NCBI GenBank assembly: GCA_013398015.1 | Contig: VZRR01010733.1 | Location: 1-64,000 of the forward strand | Direction of reading: 5' to 3' | Source of the DNA: Oreocharis arfaki | Lineage: Eukaryota; Chordata; Aves; Passeriformes; Paramythiidae | DNA: 64,000 bases | Part shown: positions 35,421 through 48,000 of the stretch, in pieces | Position numbering within the stretch: the stretch's first letter is position 1 | Layout: every line of letters begins with the position of its first letter | Made by a program: the position numbers and the translations under genes | Notes under the pieces: model-generated | Databases searched by the model: none | What the model was told of the DNA's origin: nothing | What the model saw: the letters and a program-made list of their open reading frames with translations, nothing else

Positions 35421-37897
35421 TACGAAGTTAATGCTTAAATAATGCATAAAGGACAATAATGTGTATTAGATGAGTTGAATTGATACTGATACAAGTGAAG
35501 AACCTGCAGTTTATACTCAGCTCATACTCAGCTCATATTCATACTCAGCTTGAGCTTCTGAGCAAAACCAGGATCAAGCTGTACTTTGGAAGACTATAGC
35601 TGAACAAGAAAATAGGTCAGGACTTGAACAATTTCAGTTTTGTTAAAGTTTAGAGAGTGCCCCTGTGCATCTTCCTTTTCCTAGTGACTGTTTCAAAAAT
35701 GACAGCAGAGCTGTTGTGAAGCATAAGATGCTTGGCACACGAGTGCCAGCTGTACCTCACTACCTAACACCAGTGTGAACATCCCAGCAGCAATATGAAA
35801 AGTTATGGTGCTCTGGCTTGGCATTTAGAGACTGATAGAACAAATTTCTCCATACCATGCTAGCCTGGATAACTGGGATTGGGAAACTCTGTTCTATTTC
35901 TCAGGTTCTGACAAATCCAAAGTGAATAAGATGCGTGGAGCTGCTTTTGCAATTGGAGTAAACCTCTCTCCAGATGATCTGTCTCCAGAAGGAAAGTGGA
36001 GAACCTCCTCCTCCCACAGCGTTTTAGAACACACAGCCCTGATTTAACTACTGGCTTGGAGCTAAGCTGACCAGGAGGCTTCTATCTGTACTAAGAGCAG
36101 CTGAAAGTCTCGTGTTCATCTGCACACAGCTCCTTTAGGACTGGCTTCTGGCTTACTTCATGCTGATTTCTCAAAGGCATCCAAAGAAACCTCCTTTGCT
36201 ATCCATTTCAAAGTGTTGGCAAAGATTCAGTGGGAGCTGAATCTTTCCTGATTTCTATCTGCTATTTGATATTTTGCTTAATAGAACATCTGCAATTATG
36301 TGTAGCAGACCTTCAGTTACAACCTGAGCTGTATTTGTTCTCAGTACTCAGTGCAATTCAAGACAGTTTGAGAAACTCTCTACTGTGGTTTTTTTAACAA
36401 CAAATAGGAGAATGAAAACCAAACATTTAATAAGAAAGCATTACCTGTAGGGCCCTAGAGCTGGGTGCTAAATCCCAGGCTGATCACAACCATATCACTA
36501 AGCCACCCAATGACTCCAGCACTCTGCCCAGCATCTGGGGGAAGAAGCCAAAGTCTCCTAGGCTGCAGTTCTGAATTTTCCCTACTCCAGGTCCCAAAAC
36601 TCTTCCAGTACACAGCTTCCACAGGAAGCATGAGGGGCCTTCACTCTCACCCAAGCCCACCACTGAACCATGTCCATAATCTACGTGTTTTTTAAAAAGA
36701 CTCCAAGACACTAAGATATTCACTACATTTTATAAGTATAGAAAGAGAAGGTTTAAGAACTTGAGTGGAAACATCAAGTAAATTAGAGCAAAACTGGAAT
36801 TAGAAACTAAGACTTCTATTTCCCATCCCCATGCTTAAACTTCAGAACAATACTCTCTCTCCTAGGGTATGTCTGATTTGTCTTGGTCCTCTTTTTAGGG
36901 ACTAACCTTACATCTCTAATTCCCATGATCAGTCTCATGGAAAGGAATGAGAAAAGACTCAGGACTGAGCATTTAAATTGCAGTCTTAATGTTTTGTAGC
37001 CTTTTCTTTGTTAACCCATCACCTGTGCTCTCTTAGCACTCAGTACTTAAACTGTGATTATAAAAGTAATTAGAAAAAATCACAGGTACCTGTATTCCAA
37101 AGGCTCCAAATTATATTTGGCAAGCTGAAGTTATAATGTATGATGCAAGAAAAACATACATAATTTTCCAGCTGAATTAATGAGTCTGCGTAAGATAAGT
37201 CATATTACACCTAAACATATGACATGCTCTTGAAAGACTGTGACCTCTCTCCTCATTACAGGTCCACCCACAGGAGATGACTGCAGCCTTTAGCAGAAGA
37301 CACGTTACTTCTGAACTATTTTTGGGTGCTTTCAGCTGATGATGCATCCAGAATAATCATGGTACTACCACATGCCAGCAGATACTGTACCACAGCCCTT
37401 GTGAGTGATTGTCTGAAGAACTATATTCTTAGCTATAAGTATTAGGATCAGGGTGGAGCTGGAGGTGGTCTGGAACCAAGGATCTCTTAACTTTGCAATA
37501 GTCAACTTGTGAATCTGGCAGCTGAAAGATGAACTGCCTAATTTCCAAACACAGCAAGTGCGAGTTAAAAAGCCTTCTCTTCCATCTGTGCATCACTTCA
37601 GAACTTGCAGGACACACTGGGTGTGAAGCCTGGCGTGTAAAAATGCAGAGTAGAATGTGGTTTGTTAACCTCTTACAGACACCTGGGCACAGTGAGGACA
37701 CTGTGAAGTAACACTGCTGCTCTCACAGAACCAGCTGTGGTGCCTTACACACAGGGAAGGTTCAGGGAGGGCTTTTTTGTAGCCACTCCCGGGTGACTGT
37801 TGTTCCCTCCATGCCTTATGCAATCCTTATGCAGGTGATGCTGTAGGCATTGCTCACATCTCTTCCTGCTCCCTACTGACCAGACTTTTTGTGGTAA
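35421..37897. other. Intergenic DNA (part 3)
   Basis: No gene seen. There is a short run of CTCATACTCAGCT-type repeats at 35510-35550. Confidence 0.55.
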
Positions 37898-38484
37898 TGT
37901 CATGGTTTAACCCCAGACAGAACCAAGGCCCTGTCAGCTGCTCACTCACTCCCCAACCAGTGGGATTGTGGAGAGAATCAGAAGGGTAAAAGCTGGAAAA
38001 CAACATGGGTTGAGATAAAGACAGCTTAATAGGGAAAGCAAAAGCCATGCCCACGAAGCAAAACAAGGAATTAATTCCCTGCTTCCCATGGACAGGCAGG
38101 TGTTCAGCCATCCCCAGGAGAGCAGTGCCCCATCCCCTGGAAGGGTGACTTGGGAAGACAAACGCATTGCTCCAAATGTTGTCACACTTCCTCCTTCTTC
38201 CTCCCCCTTTATAGCCTGAGTGTGATGTCACAGGGTCTGGAACATCCCTTGGGTCAGTTGGGGTCACCTGTCCCAGCTGTGCCTCCTCCCAACCTCCCAG
38301 CCACCCCCAGCCCCTGCCCAGCGTGGCCTTTGAGGGGCAGGAAAGGCCTTGGCTCTGTGCAATCCCTGCTCAGCAATAACAACATCTCTGTGTTATCAGC
38401 CCTGTGTGCAGCACAGATCCCAAACACAGCCCCATTCCAGCCCCTGGGAAGGAAACCAACTCCACTCCAGCCCAAAGCGGCACA
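37898..38484 (-). mobile_element. Solo LTR of an endogenous retrovirus (minus orientation)
   Basis: About 587 bp. Read on the minus strand it begins TGTGCCGCTTTGGGCTGGAG and ends GGGGTTAAACCATGACA, giving TG...CA ends and the terminal block typical of a common avian LTR family. A TATA-like CTATAAAG lies at about 38208-38215 on that strand, followed downstream by a CTATTAAGCTGTCTTTATC block where related LTRs carry their poly(A) region. No internal retroviral genes flank it, so it is a solo LTR. I see no clean target-site duplication, which suggests age or imprecise ends. Confidence 0.75.
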
Positions 38485-40854
38485 GATGAGAAGAGAAGAG
38501 CCTGCCTTCTCCATTCCCATGCCACACAAGCCTCCAGGGACTGCACTTTGCACAAGGAGCAACAGGCATGGCTGGAAAGAAGACATGTCCTGAAAATACT
38601 ACAGTGGCTGCCACCAAGAAGCCTTAGCAAAACATGGGAAAAGTCTAGGCTGAAATTTCTCAAGTGCTAACAGCTATTCTGTCTGCAGTCCGTTTACATA
38701 ATAAGAAATGTTACTCAAACTCATGTATAAGAGAATATCTCCCTCTCATTGTGCAGTATTTGCCTGCTACTGCACCAGTGTCTGCAATTATTGTGAGGCA
38801 GATTTGCTTAGCCCTGTGCTCACCAGGCAGCAAGATCCCAGCCCACATCTGCATCCTGTACTCTCTGTGAGCTGTAGGAATGACATTTTGATGCTCTGAG
38901 TAACTATCCTCCTCCTCAAGGCACCTGTTACCACACTTTCTTCCTCCTTTTCAAGCTCTTTCTGGACACTGGGCTTTCCCCCTGCTGAGCATTCTGCTAG
39001 AATCCAGCAGCTGCTTTTCCTCAGAGTAGCTGCAGCAGCAGCAGCAATTGGTAGGCATCCAGGAGATTTATACAACGGAGGCTGTCACTCTAGACTGCCT
39101 ACAATTACAAAAGAGGAAATAGTCCCTTAAATTTCCTCTTTCTCCACCACACACCTAGAAATGAGTGACTAGAAAGCAGCTCAGGAGACAACTTTCAGTC
39201 TCAGACAACAAAAAAAACCAAAACTTCCCCTGAAGATGGAAAAGCAGCTCTCTAGCTGTATGATAAATCATATATGGTACTTGCTTAGTATCCTGGGTAA
39301 AGTGTTTCCCATCACACTTCCCAAGGTGTGTGTTTTGAGGCCCAGGTGATATAACTCCCAATACCAAACTTCCTGGGAATGCCTTTGAGAATGACTCTTA
39401 AAAAACAAACCTAAAACCAAATATACTTTTTAGAAGCATAATGCAAATGAATGTTTTCTCATTGTTCCTCATCGGGGACAACTGTATTTTTGTTACTTCT
39501 AAAGCAGCTTGCTTTGAGGTAGGGAAATTCAGAAGGAAAAATATCTCTGAGCCCACAGCAGTAAACAGCCACATCCAGTTCACCTCCTATCAGTTCCTGT
39601 GGTGCTGCAATCATAACAACCACGAAACTCCCATGGAACTGGTTTGGTTTCAGTTTTTCCTGTGGTACTGAATCATTACTGGTCACATCAGGTACCTCAA
39701 AAATAAACTAGCTCCACATGAGATAGCTGCACAACCTTTATTATGCAGCAAGAGGGAGATTAGCATGTTCAAAAGCCACTCACTCATCTGCCTTTCCTAG
39801 TGCATTGAATAATAACAATTATGCACATTATGAATATTTCCAATCAAACCTAGAGCAGATTAAGTTAGAAGTTTTCTTTGCTCATGGCTCAATCCCAGCC
39901 AAAAACGGTTATACTACAAAAATTATCCCAAATTAAAAATTAATCTGCTTATTGAATAAAAGTTGCTCTTAAAAATAGCCACAAATTCAACATCATGGGA
40001 GTATGGAATGGAGAAAGACATGTGCAGGTAGCTAAAGGCCACTAGGGAAATATTTACAGCTATTCAATATTAAACTATCCAAGGTATCCCGTACCATCTT
40101 GTCTAGTGGAATTACCATTGCACAGTTTGTGCTGGGGGTCTACAAAACCTGCAGTTTTGGCCTTTCAGGAAAGCAAAGCAGTGCTGACTTATTTGCTGCT
40201 CATCTTCTTCTCACATGATCTTTGCTTCGAGGCACTGAAAATATTGGTACATCCCATCTTTTTTTCCCTTAAAACCATACCACAGCTTGCTGTGTATTTT
40301 CATTACTCATCTCTTTGTGTTCCTGCCCTATTTCTTGCACAATGTATATGATGCAAAGCAATCACATGATTTTTTAATTCTGTTGAAGGTGATGGGACGG
40401 CAAACGCGTCTTGTTTGGAAGTCTCCACCTGGCCTCTTGGGAAGGGTGGTGCTAAGGATAAAGATGATACATGATGTCTACATGTGGTCATGATCCAAGT
40501 CTGCTGAATGAGAAATGATCTAGGGCATAATCATGGAAACACTGTAAATTTGTGAAAGATATTCTCTGGAAAGGACCTGCCTCAGAGCTGGCACAGCGAG
40601 GGATTTGCATTGCTCCTGAATGCAACACTGAGTGGTCTCTGACAGCCTGGGACACTCAGCAACCAGCTCTGTCAAGTACCAGCTAAGAACATTTCAGAGA
40701 GAAATACAAACCCTTGCATCCCAATCGCATTGATCAGGATCACATCAAAGAAATCATGATTAGCATCAATCTCGTCTCCTAGGAAAACCAAGTATCTTTT
40801 GATTAGGTAATGAGAGGTATGTGATTTATCTTCAGACAGCCTCGTGAGGTGGAT

Positions 40855-40990
40855 TACAGTCCTTGCACCATTTTGACAGGTGGAAATTAAAGCAAAGGGA
40901 GACTGAGTTAGTTAAGGTTACACAGAAGTCCCAGTAGAAAAGGGATTGTATTCCTTAACATCCTGGCTATAAGGCCAGAGCAATCATTCC
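40855..40990 (+). mobile_element. Possible ancient MIR-type SINE remnant
   Basis: The order CATTTTGACAGGTGGAAA, then AAAGGGAGACTGAGTTAGTT, then AAGGTTACACAGAAGTCCCA and GGCCAGAGCAATC follows the layout of MIR-type SINEs (ACAGATGAGGAAAC, GAGGTTAAGT, GGTCACACAG). It is strongly diverged, so the family cannot be fixed by eye. Confidence 0.45.
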
Positions 40991-41579
40991 TGGTTACAGG
41001 TACAATAAACAGTAAAAAGATGGTGAGTGCTGATTAACAGCTCGATCCTCAGCCTCATTCCCAGCAGAAGAATTAAATGCTGTGTTAGGATCATGTGCTC
41101 AAACCTCCCACAGCTGTGGCTCACATTTGGTGTGAGTCAGTGAGAAACATTCCTGAAAGTTCATGTGTCCTCACTGAACAAACGCCAGTGGCCGGCAGGC
41201 AGCAGCGTTTTGCAAACACCAATCTGGGGCACTAATGCACCATCACGTGCTGTTATCAGGGTAACACCGCATCAGCTTCATGTAATACCTACAGGAGCAT
41301 TTATGAGGTGTCATGTCTAAAGGTGAACTGCAGTTAGCTTCTATCCTCCTGTGCAGTTTATCTTTCTGTGAACCCGCCCCTCCAGCCTTGATGCAAGTTG
41401 CCGTTACAATGCTCTAATACAAAGGTAAGGCAAAAATATTGCCAGATTTAGCTTTGTTCGTCAGATGGATTTCGAAAGCTGAGACTCCATTTTTGTGTGA
41501 GCATCAGTGTGCACACACCACAAGACAGGCACATCCTTTACGGTATCTTCACTGTCGTATCTTCACCCCAGGCACATCT

Positions 41580-41597
41580 GGCAGCAGCAGCAGCAGC
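41580..41597. repeat. Short CAG trinucleotide run
   Basis: GGCAGCAGCAGCAGCAGCAAGG, about five to six CAG units, non-coding. Confidence 0.8.
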
Positions 41598-44451
41598 AAG
41601 GACACACCTCCTGACTCTGTCGCTGTCGGAGCGGCCACGATACACACACACAGACAGTGCTTTGGTTAAGGGCAAAAAGCATTTCTTTGAGAGAGACAGT
41701 ATCTTTTCTAGACTTTTAGAATGTTGTGGTTCATGTTACATATCTATTGGCTACTAAATTCCTACAGTAAACTCATTGGCTGTATTAACTACAACATACT
41801 GCTATTGGTTACCTAGAGCGTCAGTGTTCAAGCCTTCAAAAAAATGCCAGGTGCAGACATGTGGCTCTTTTTCTATTGTTTAGATTCCATGCTTCTATTA
41901 TTACTACATTTTCGAGGTTATAAACTAGTTGGGTTTTTTTTCCCACAGGCTTTCCTCAGGAATAGAAGTTAACTGTGTCCAGCTCAAGGTCTGTGAAGCC
42001 CTCAGGGTAGCTGTCGGCCGCAACAACTCTTCAGGAATGCAGAGGTGTAGGTGAGCTTTGTGCAGTGGCAGACCACAGAAATACAGACATACCAAAGCTG
42101 CAGAGGAACAGACAGGCCTTTTTCCAGGGTTAAATTCTACTTCTGCAAGTCTGAAAAGGACAACATTTTCCCAAGGCTGGCGTTTCATTCTCCTTCTAAG
42201 ATCTTCTCCTTAGTTCCCTCTTAGCCAAGTTTTGTGCAGAGATGGGTCTACTGAGGTTGGTCCCAGTTTACATCACTGTGAGAGAATCCAAAGCTTTTTC
42301 ACCTCCATCACTTTGCAAGCTACATATTCTGATTCACTCCACAAGTCCTGTCTAGTTTGAGGGTAAGTGAAACCCTCCACGATGGTTCATCTGCTACAGC
42401 ACATTTGATTTTTATTTAGTTTTAACACTGGATCATCCTGGGGTCATTTGCATAAACTCTTGGGTACATGAATGAGGATCTGCCAGACTTCACCCTGTTT
42501 GTGAATGATGAATCTACTGACTGCAGTCTGTTTTAACAGGGAATTCCTAAACAGTTTCCATGCATTTTGTGGTTCAGTTGTCTTGGAATACCCAGCAGAT
42601 CTGATGTGACTCTGGTATGTCAGATCTGAGTAAGCACCAGGCCAGCGATCTGCATGCAGGCATTAAATCCTGATGTTTAATATCCACATGCATACATCAG
42701 CTGTGCAATTTGTGCACTACAGGTCCAACATCCTCACTTACTGCAGCTGCAACACAGAGACAGTCATCCCAAGGGCAGTTAATCCAGGGGACCTGGTTTC
42801 TCAGCCACATTCCAATTGCTCTTTCATTTGAAACATTACATTGTTGGGTTTGAGGTGTTTTATTTTGTTGTTGTCGTTGCTGTTGTTTTTTTTTTTCCTA
42901 ACACATCCCTGCAAAGCATTTGCAGTCAATGAAATAACATTTTTAAGGATAGATTTTGACATACTTTTCCTACCTGCTCTAACCATGGCTTTAATATCTG
43001 CAGTTTATTTTTAGCATTAACAGACATAAGTAAACTACCACAAAAGGATTGATTTATGCATGCTGGTGGCAAGACCTATAAAGCCTGAAAGCAGTTAGTG
43101 CTCAGCCATTTGAGCTGCTACTTTTCCCGAGGTTGTTTCTGTAGAAGAGAGAGTTTGACAGGACACACAAACTCCAGCTGGTTACTGTTCACAATTTAGA
43201 AAACTCAGTTGAAATCAGCTATTGTAATTTACTCCCTAGTACTTAGACATGTATTTTCCAAATATTTGTACCTTCTTCCCTTACTTTGCTGCTTCTTTAT
43301 ATACCTATTTTATTTCTTTCAAATGTACAAATCTGCTACAGATGGTTTGAAGCTTTTAAAGAATTTCTGTCATGTTTTAGCATCATCACAGAAAGATACA
43401 TAATTTAAAAATTAAGCCTCTCTCATAAGACTAGTAAGAGTAAACTAAACCAAAGTTCTTAACTGATCCTTCCAGAACCAACAGAAGTCTTAATTCTGCT
43501 GAAATATTACTGGCTTTTCATTCATGCCAAACCAGGCAGCCACACCAGCCTTTCTTTTGGTAGCACAAACACATTTTAAGGGAGGTTAGAGTTTTTATTA
43601 TACCTTCCCATCATGCACCAATAGGATGGTGTCCTGGACAGCACTGGGGCAGTCTCAGCAGTAAACCCAGCTGGGAGTGCTGCTGGAGTTCTGTCCCAGG
43701 CCTAATGGTGCTGCAGGAGCAGTGACACTGGAGCTGCAGGAGCAGGAGGGATGAGGGATGAGGGATGTGCAGTCCGCAGCCATCGTGCAGGGCGGGCTGT
43801 GGCCTCACGAACCAGTCCCCAGCAGCGTTGGGATGGGGGTGGTTCCTGCTGCCTAATGACCACCAAACAAATTACATTAACGAGTCAGTTCTGATGCCAG
43901 CCTGGGAAGTCCAGGGCACAAGTTGGAAGTGGCAGGGGATATTTTGGGTACCGCTGAGTGCTGAGGCCTGAGCCCCCACCCGGAAGATGCCCCAGGCTGT
44001 AATGAAAGCTCTTACCCCACTGCATACATAGGGGTGGCATCCAAGAGATCGGGATGAGGGAAGCAGGATAAAGAGCATCCTGTGTGGAAAACAGGTGTGG
44101 GCTTAAACAGGAGTACTGCAATGAGCAAATAATCTGTGTTGTTGGAAAAGCAGGTGTGTTCCCCTTTGTCACTATCTTACCTCCCCCCGGCCACGGGTCA
44201 TGCCTGGGCAGAGATGAGCCCCCGGTGCACCTGCCGGCTGCTGCTCGTCCCCCTCCCCTGCACTCCCCAGCCTCCTTCCTGCCCTCTCCGAGGCCTTGGC
44301 ACCGCCACAGCGCCCGCACCGCCGCGAGCTGGGTGGAAACGGGGATGGCGGCAGGTCCTCCCTCCTCCCCCGCTGCCTCTGCCGCGACCGCGTCCGGAGA
44401 AGAGCGGGGAGGAGAGGGGATGTGGGGCTGGTGAGGCCGGCAGGGCGGGCG

Positions 44452-44658
44452 TCCATCCATCCATCCATCCATCCATCCATCCATCCATCCATCCATCCAT
44501 CCATCCCTCCATCCATCCATCCATCCATCCATCCATCCCTGCATCCATCCCTGCATCTATCCCTCCCTGCATCCATCCTTCCTTCCATCCGTCCGTCCGT
44601 CCGCCCGTCCATCCATCCATCTATCCCCGCATCCATCCCTGCCTCCCTCCCCTCCCTG
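44452..44658. repeat. CCAT tetranucleotide tract upstream of SULT4A1
   Basis: Pure CCAT units at 44452-44506, then interrupted CATCC, CCTGCATC, CGTC and CTCC variants to about 44658. It ends about 240 bp before the SULT4A1 ATG, so it lies in the promoter or 5' UTR. The Ile-His-Pro-Ser and Met-Asp-Gly-Trp repeat frames across it are artefacts. Confidence 0.95.
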
Positions 44659-44690
44659 CCGGCCCGGCCGCGGCTGCGGCTGCCCCGCAA

Positions 44691-44698
44691 TGACATCA
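44691..44698. promoter_or_regulatory. CRE-like site TGACATCA
   Basis: TGACATCA differs from the palindromic CRE TGACGTCA by one base, a change expected from CpG decay. It is 197 bp before the ATG in GC-rich DNA. CREB/ATF control of SULT4A1 is plausible for a neuronal gene; binding here is inferred only. Confidence 0.4.
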
Positions 44699-44894
44699 CC
44701 GTGCGCGGAGCCCCCGCCCGCCGTGCGCGGGGCTGTGCCGGGGGCCGGGGCTGCCGCGCCCGCCGCTCTCCCGCCCCTTCCCTCCCCTTCCCTTGCCTTC
44801 CTCCCTCCCCACCTCCATCCCTCCGTCCCTCCCCGCCGCCGGAGCGCCCGCGGCCCGCGCACCTCGGCCTCCCCCGCGGCCCGCAGGGAAGAGG

Positions 44895-45063
44895 ATGGCG
44901 GAGAGCGAGGCCGAGACCCCCAGCACGCCCTGCGAGTTCGAGAGCAAGTACTTCGAGTACAATGGGGTGCGGCTGCCGCCCTTCTGCCGCGGGAAGATGG
45001 AGGAGATCGCCAATTTCCCGGTGAGGGACAGCGACGTCTGGATCGTCACCTATCCCAAATCAG
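44895..45063 (+). CDS. SULT4A1: SULT4A1 exon 1 (residues 1-56)
   Basis: Starts MAESEAETPSTPCEFESKYF and ends TYPKS plus the first base of Gly57 at donor TCAG|GTAGGC. Compared with the human protein as I remember it, differences include Cys13, Tyr22-Asn23 and Asp45; the rest is the same. It lies fully within the CpG island. Confidence 0.95.
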
Positions 45064-48000
45064 GTAGGCGGGCGGGCGGGCCGGGGCTGCCGCGGCTGCT
45101 GGGGCGGCTCCTCCTCCTCCTCGTCCTCCTCCTCCTCCTCCTCCTCTCCCCGCTCGCGGGGCAGCCGGGGCCGGGAGCGGGGCCTGGAAGTGCCCCGGCG
45201 GCCCCAGCGGGATGTGGGGGCGAGGCCTGAGCCCGTTTGCCAGCGCAGGTGTGCCCGGGGATGGTGCCCTGTATCCAAGGATGGTACCCTGAGGCCGGGG
45301 ATGGTGCCCTGTGGCCGGGAATGGTGCAGTGCCCTATGTCCGAGGATGATGCCATGTATCCGGGCATGGTCTCCTGCGTCCGAGGATGGTACCCTGTATC
45401 CGGGCATGGTGCCTTGTGTCCGAGGATGGTACCCTGTATCCGGGCATGGTGCCTTGTGTCCGAGGATGGTAGCCTGTATCCGGAGATAGTGCCCTGTGTC
45501 CAAGGATGGTACCCTGTATCCAGGGATGGTATCCTGTATCCGGGGATGGTACCCTGTATGCGGACATGGTGCCCTGTGTCCGGGGATGGAGCCCTGTGGC
45601 TACGGATGGCATCCTGTGTCCAGGGATGGTGCCATGTATCAGGGATGGTATCCTGTGTCCAGGGATGGTGTCCGGTGTCCAGGGATGGTGCCCTGTGTCC
45701 GGGGATGGTGCCGTGGGGCCGGGGATGCTGCTCTGTGCCCAGCAGCCCCCGCAGCTCTGCAGAGTTAAGAGCCTGTCCCGGGCACGGAGGGGCTTCGGGG
45801 CGCCTGTGGGGGACCCGCGGGGGGCGGGTACACGCCGGCACCCAGCGCTGCCCCGGTGACCCCGCCTGGGTGGTCCCGAACCGCTGGAGGATGGCGATGC
45901 TGCTCCGGGCAAGGGAAATCTCGCTCAGCAAAGATGTCGAACGGGGAAGGTCTGTGGCATAAATGCGAACGTCTGCTGTGGTGCACAGGTTCGGTGTCTG
46001 CTCCACAGCCTTCCCTCTGTGCTGCACTCCCGAGGCGGCTGCCCGGATCGTTCTGGGAGAGCATGTGCTCCAAGTACATTCTTGCTGCACTGTCTGATTC
46101 AGTGTTTGCAGTACAAGTGCATATTTTGTCCAGTAAATGCATCCTTTGCCTGCTGTATACTATTTGGGTGTCGGCTTGTAATGCTGTATTTCTTGATTTT
46201 TTTATCCTCTCCATTTCCAAGCAAAAATATTTAAAGAGAATTACCATGGATGTAGTGCTGCCTGCAAAGAGACAGACAGTATGGGAGCTTTGTACCCCAC
46301 CTGATAAAATCAGATAAACTCTTTCATAAATGCATTATTGAGTGACTTTTTTTCCTGACAATGAGATGATCTCTTTCTAGGAAATCCTGAGTCTGCTGGA
46401 GATAACAGATGTCAGCTCTGTAAATGCCCTTGTAAAATGATGTTTCAGTATTGTGGGTTTCTGATTTACTTCATTGTTTGCTGTGTGAATGGCTGATGCT
46501 TTTCAATATCTTGGTGTGCTGCTTCAAGCATGCACATTTCTACAATGTGGCATCTATTATGTTTTTATCATTTCTCAAGCAGTTTCAAGCATTTGTCTTT
46601 ACATTTTTTGATATTTTATTACAAACTGTGCTCTTAAAGACTGGCAAGAGCTTGATAGGTTACACATTCGATAAGGGAAAGTATATAGATGGATGGCCCC
46701 CAAAATACTTGGATTAGGAGCAGACAGCTACATTTTAATTGTTCTTTTAAACGGTCCTCTTCAGGATTTCTAGCATGCAGAACCAACACTATTAAATTCT
46801 TTGTGGCTTAAGATTTCAGTTTTGAGATTCTGGCTACAATGTTCCTGTGTTAGAATTGCTCCCCAATTTTGTAGTGGCATCTTGTTAAATATCCTCAGCC
46901 AATCTCAGCCAGCCACAATATCCATAATAGCTGGCAATAGCTTAGTTGTGATGGCTAGACACTTGGCTGTGGAAAGCCAGCTTGCATAATCATATTTAAT
47001 TTTCTATTTTGTGCATGTAGCGACATAAGATTAGATCTTTTGGGGCCGCAGTGACAGGGGACTGCCCACTTACAAAATGGACATGCTGCAAGAGGATTTA
47101 CTGACAGTCACTGGGAGAAGGAAATGATGATTGAGAATTGGGGCACCAAAACTGTAGGTGCAGTATTGATGAGCTACAGGAGCAGCCTTGAGATCAAAAT
47201 AGGATTTCATTTGCCAGGAAAGAGAATGCTTGGGTGGTGAGTAATCTGATGTCCTTGTTGTGGGAATAGGCTCTAGACAATAATAGCATCTTCAGGCTCC
47301 AACTTTTTGTAGCCCAAAGTCTACCAAGACCCTTGGAAGCTTGCTTTGTCAGCTGATCCTCTGTGGCTTACAGCTTTTTCAGGGCTTCAGAGGGGCTGGT
47401 GGCTAGGGACAGCAGAAATTTGGCTTCCCTAGGATGGTTCCCACTGATTTAGCCAAGGTCGTGCAGAAAGTCTACAGCAAAGCCAGGAATTAAATCCAGA
47501 ACTCCATTACCCTAACTACAGCTTCATCTTTCTGCCTTTCAATAGTGTTGACAAAGATTTTTCTGTTTACTGGGTCTAAGCAGAATTTTCATGGTGTTGC
47601 TGTAATGAAAAAATGTAGGTTCACAAAACAGATTTCATGCACAAAATGTAATTATTTGGAGTGAAATGCTCTGGCTTATTCTGGTAGTATTTAAAGGTAG
47701 AACATGGCTGGGACTACTTATCTAGTTTCTGTGAATAAATGGTGTTTGAACAATACTTCAAGAAAGAAAAATGCACCAATGTCGAATAGGTCCAGTAGAA
47801 AACTTTACTCTTGTTCCTAAGGCAATCAGCTTTGTTCAGTGTAGCAGCAGCTCTCCATCTGCTCAAAGTATGGAAAATACCCAAACATGTCTGTGTGCTG
47901 GATGTGTGAGAGGCCAGAGCCTGTGGCTGTGAGCAGAAGGCTCCAGCAGTAGCTGTTGACCAGATGGTGGCTTCTCTGGCAAAGAAAATCCACAAGTGGC

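Larger units (their letters stand above)
38485..44451. other. Intergenic DNA (part 4)
   Basis: No supported gene. It holds a MIR-like remnant near 40855-40990 and a short CAG run at 41580-41597. The last 250 bp become GC-rich as the SULT4A1 CpG island begins. Confidence 0.6.
44170..45240. promoter_or_regulatory. CpG island over SULT4A1 promoter and exon 1
   Basis: GC- and CpG-rich stretch flanking exon 1, interrupted by the CCAT tetranucleotide tract. It fits a TATA-less neuronal promoter. The transcription start cannot be placed from sequence alone. Confidence 0.8.

Noticed and set aside
44136..45024. Open frames of 140-242 codons upstream of SULT4A1
   Set aside because: They are translations of the CCAT tetranucleotide and CpG-island sequence; the real SULT4A1 frame starts at 44895.
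45050..46090. 346-codon minus-strand open frame and 241-codon plus-strand frame
   Set aside because: They cross the 20-bp minisatellite, which has no stops in any frame; the translations repeat every 20 residues and are not conserved proteins.
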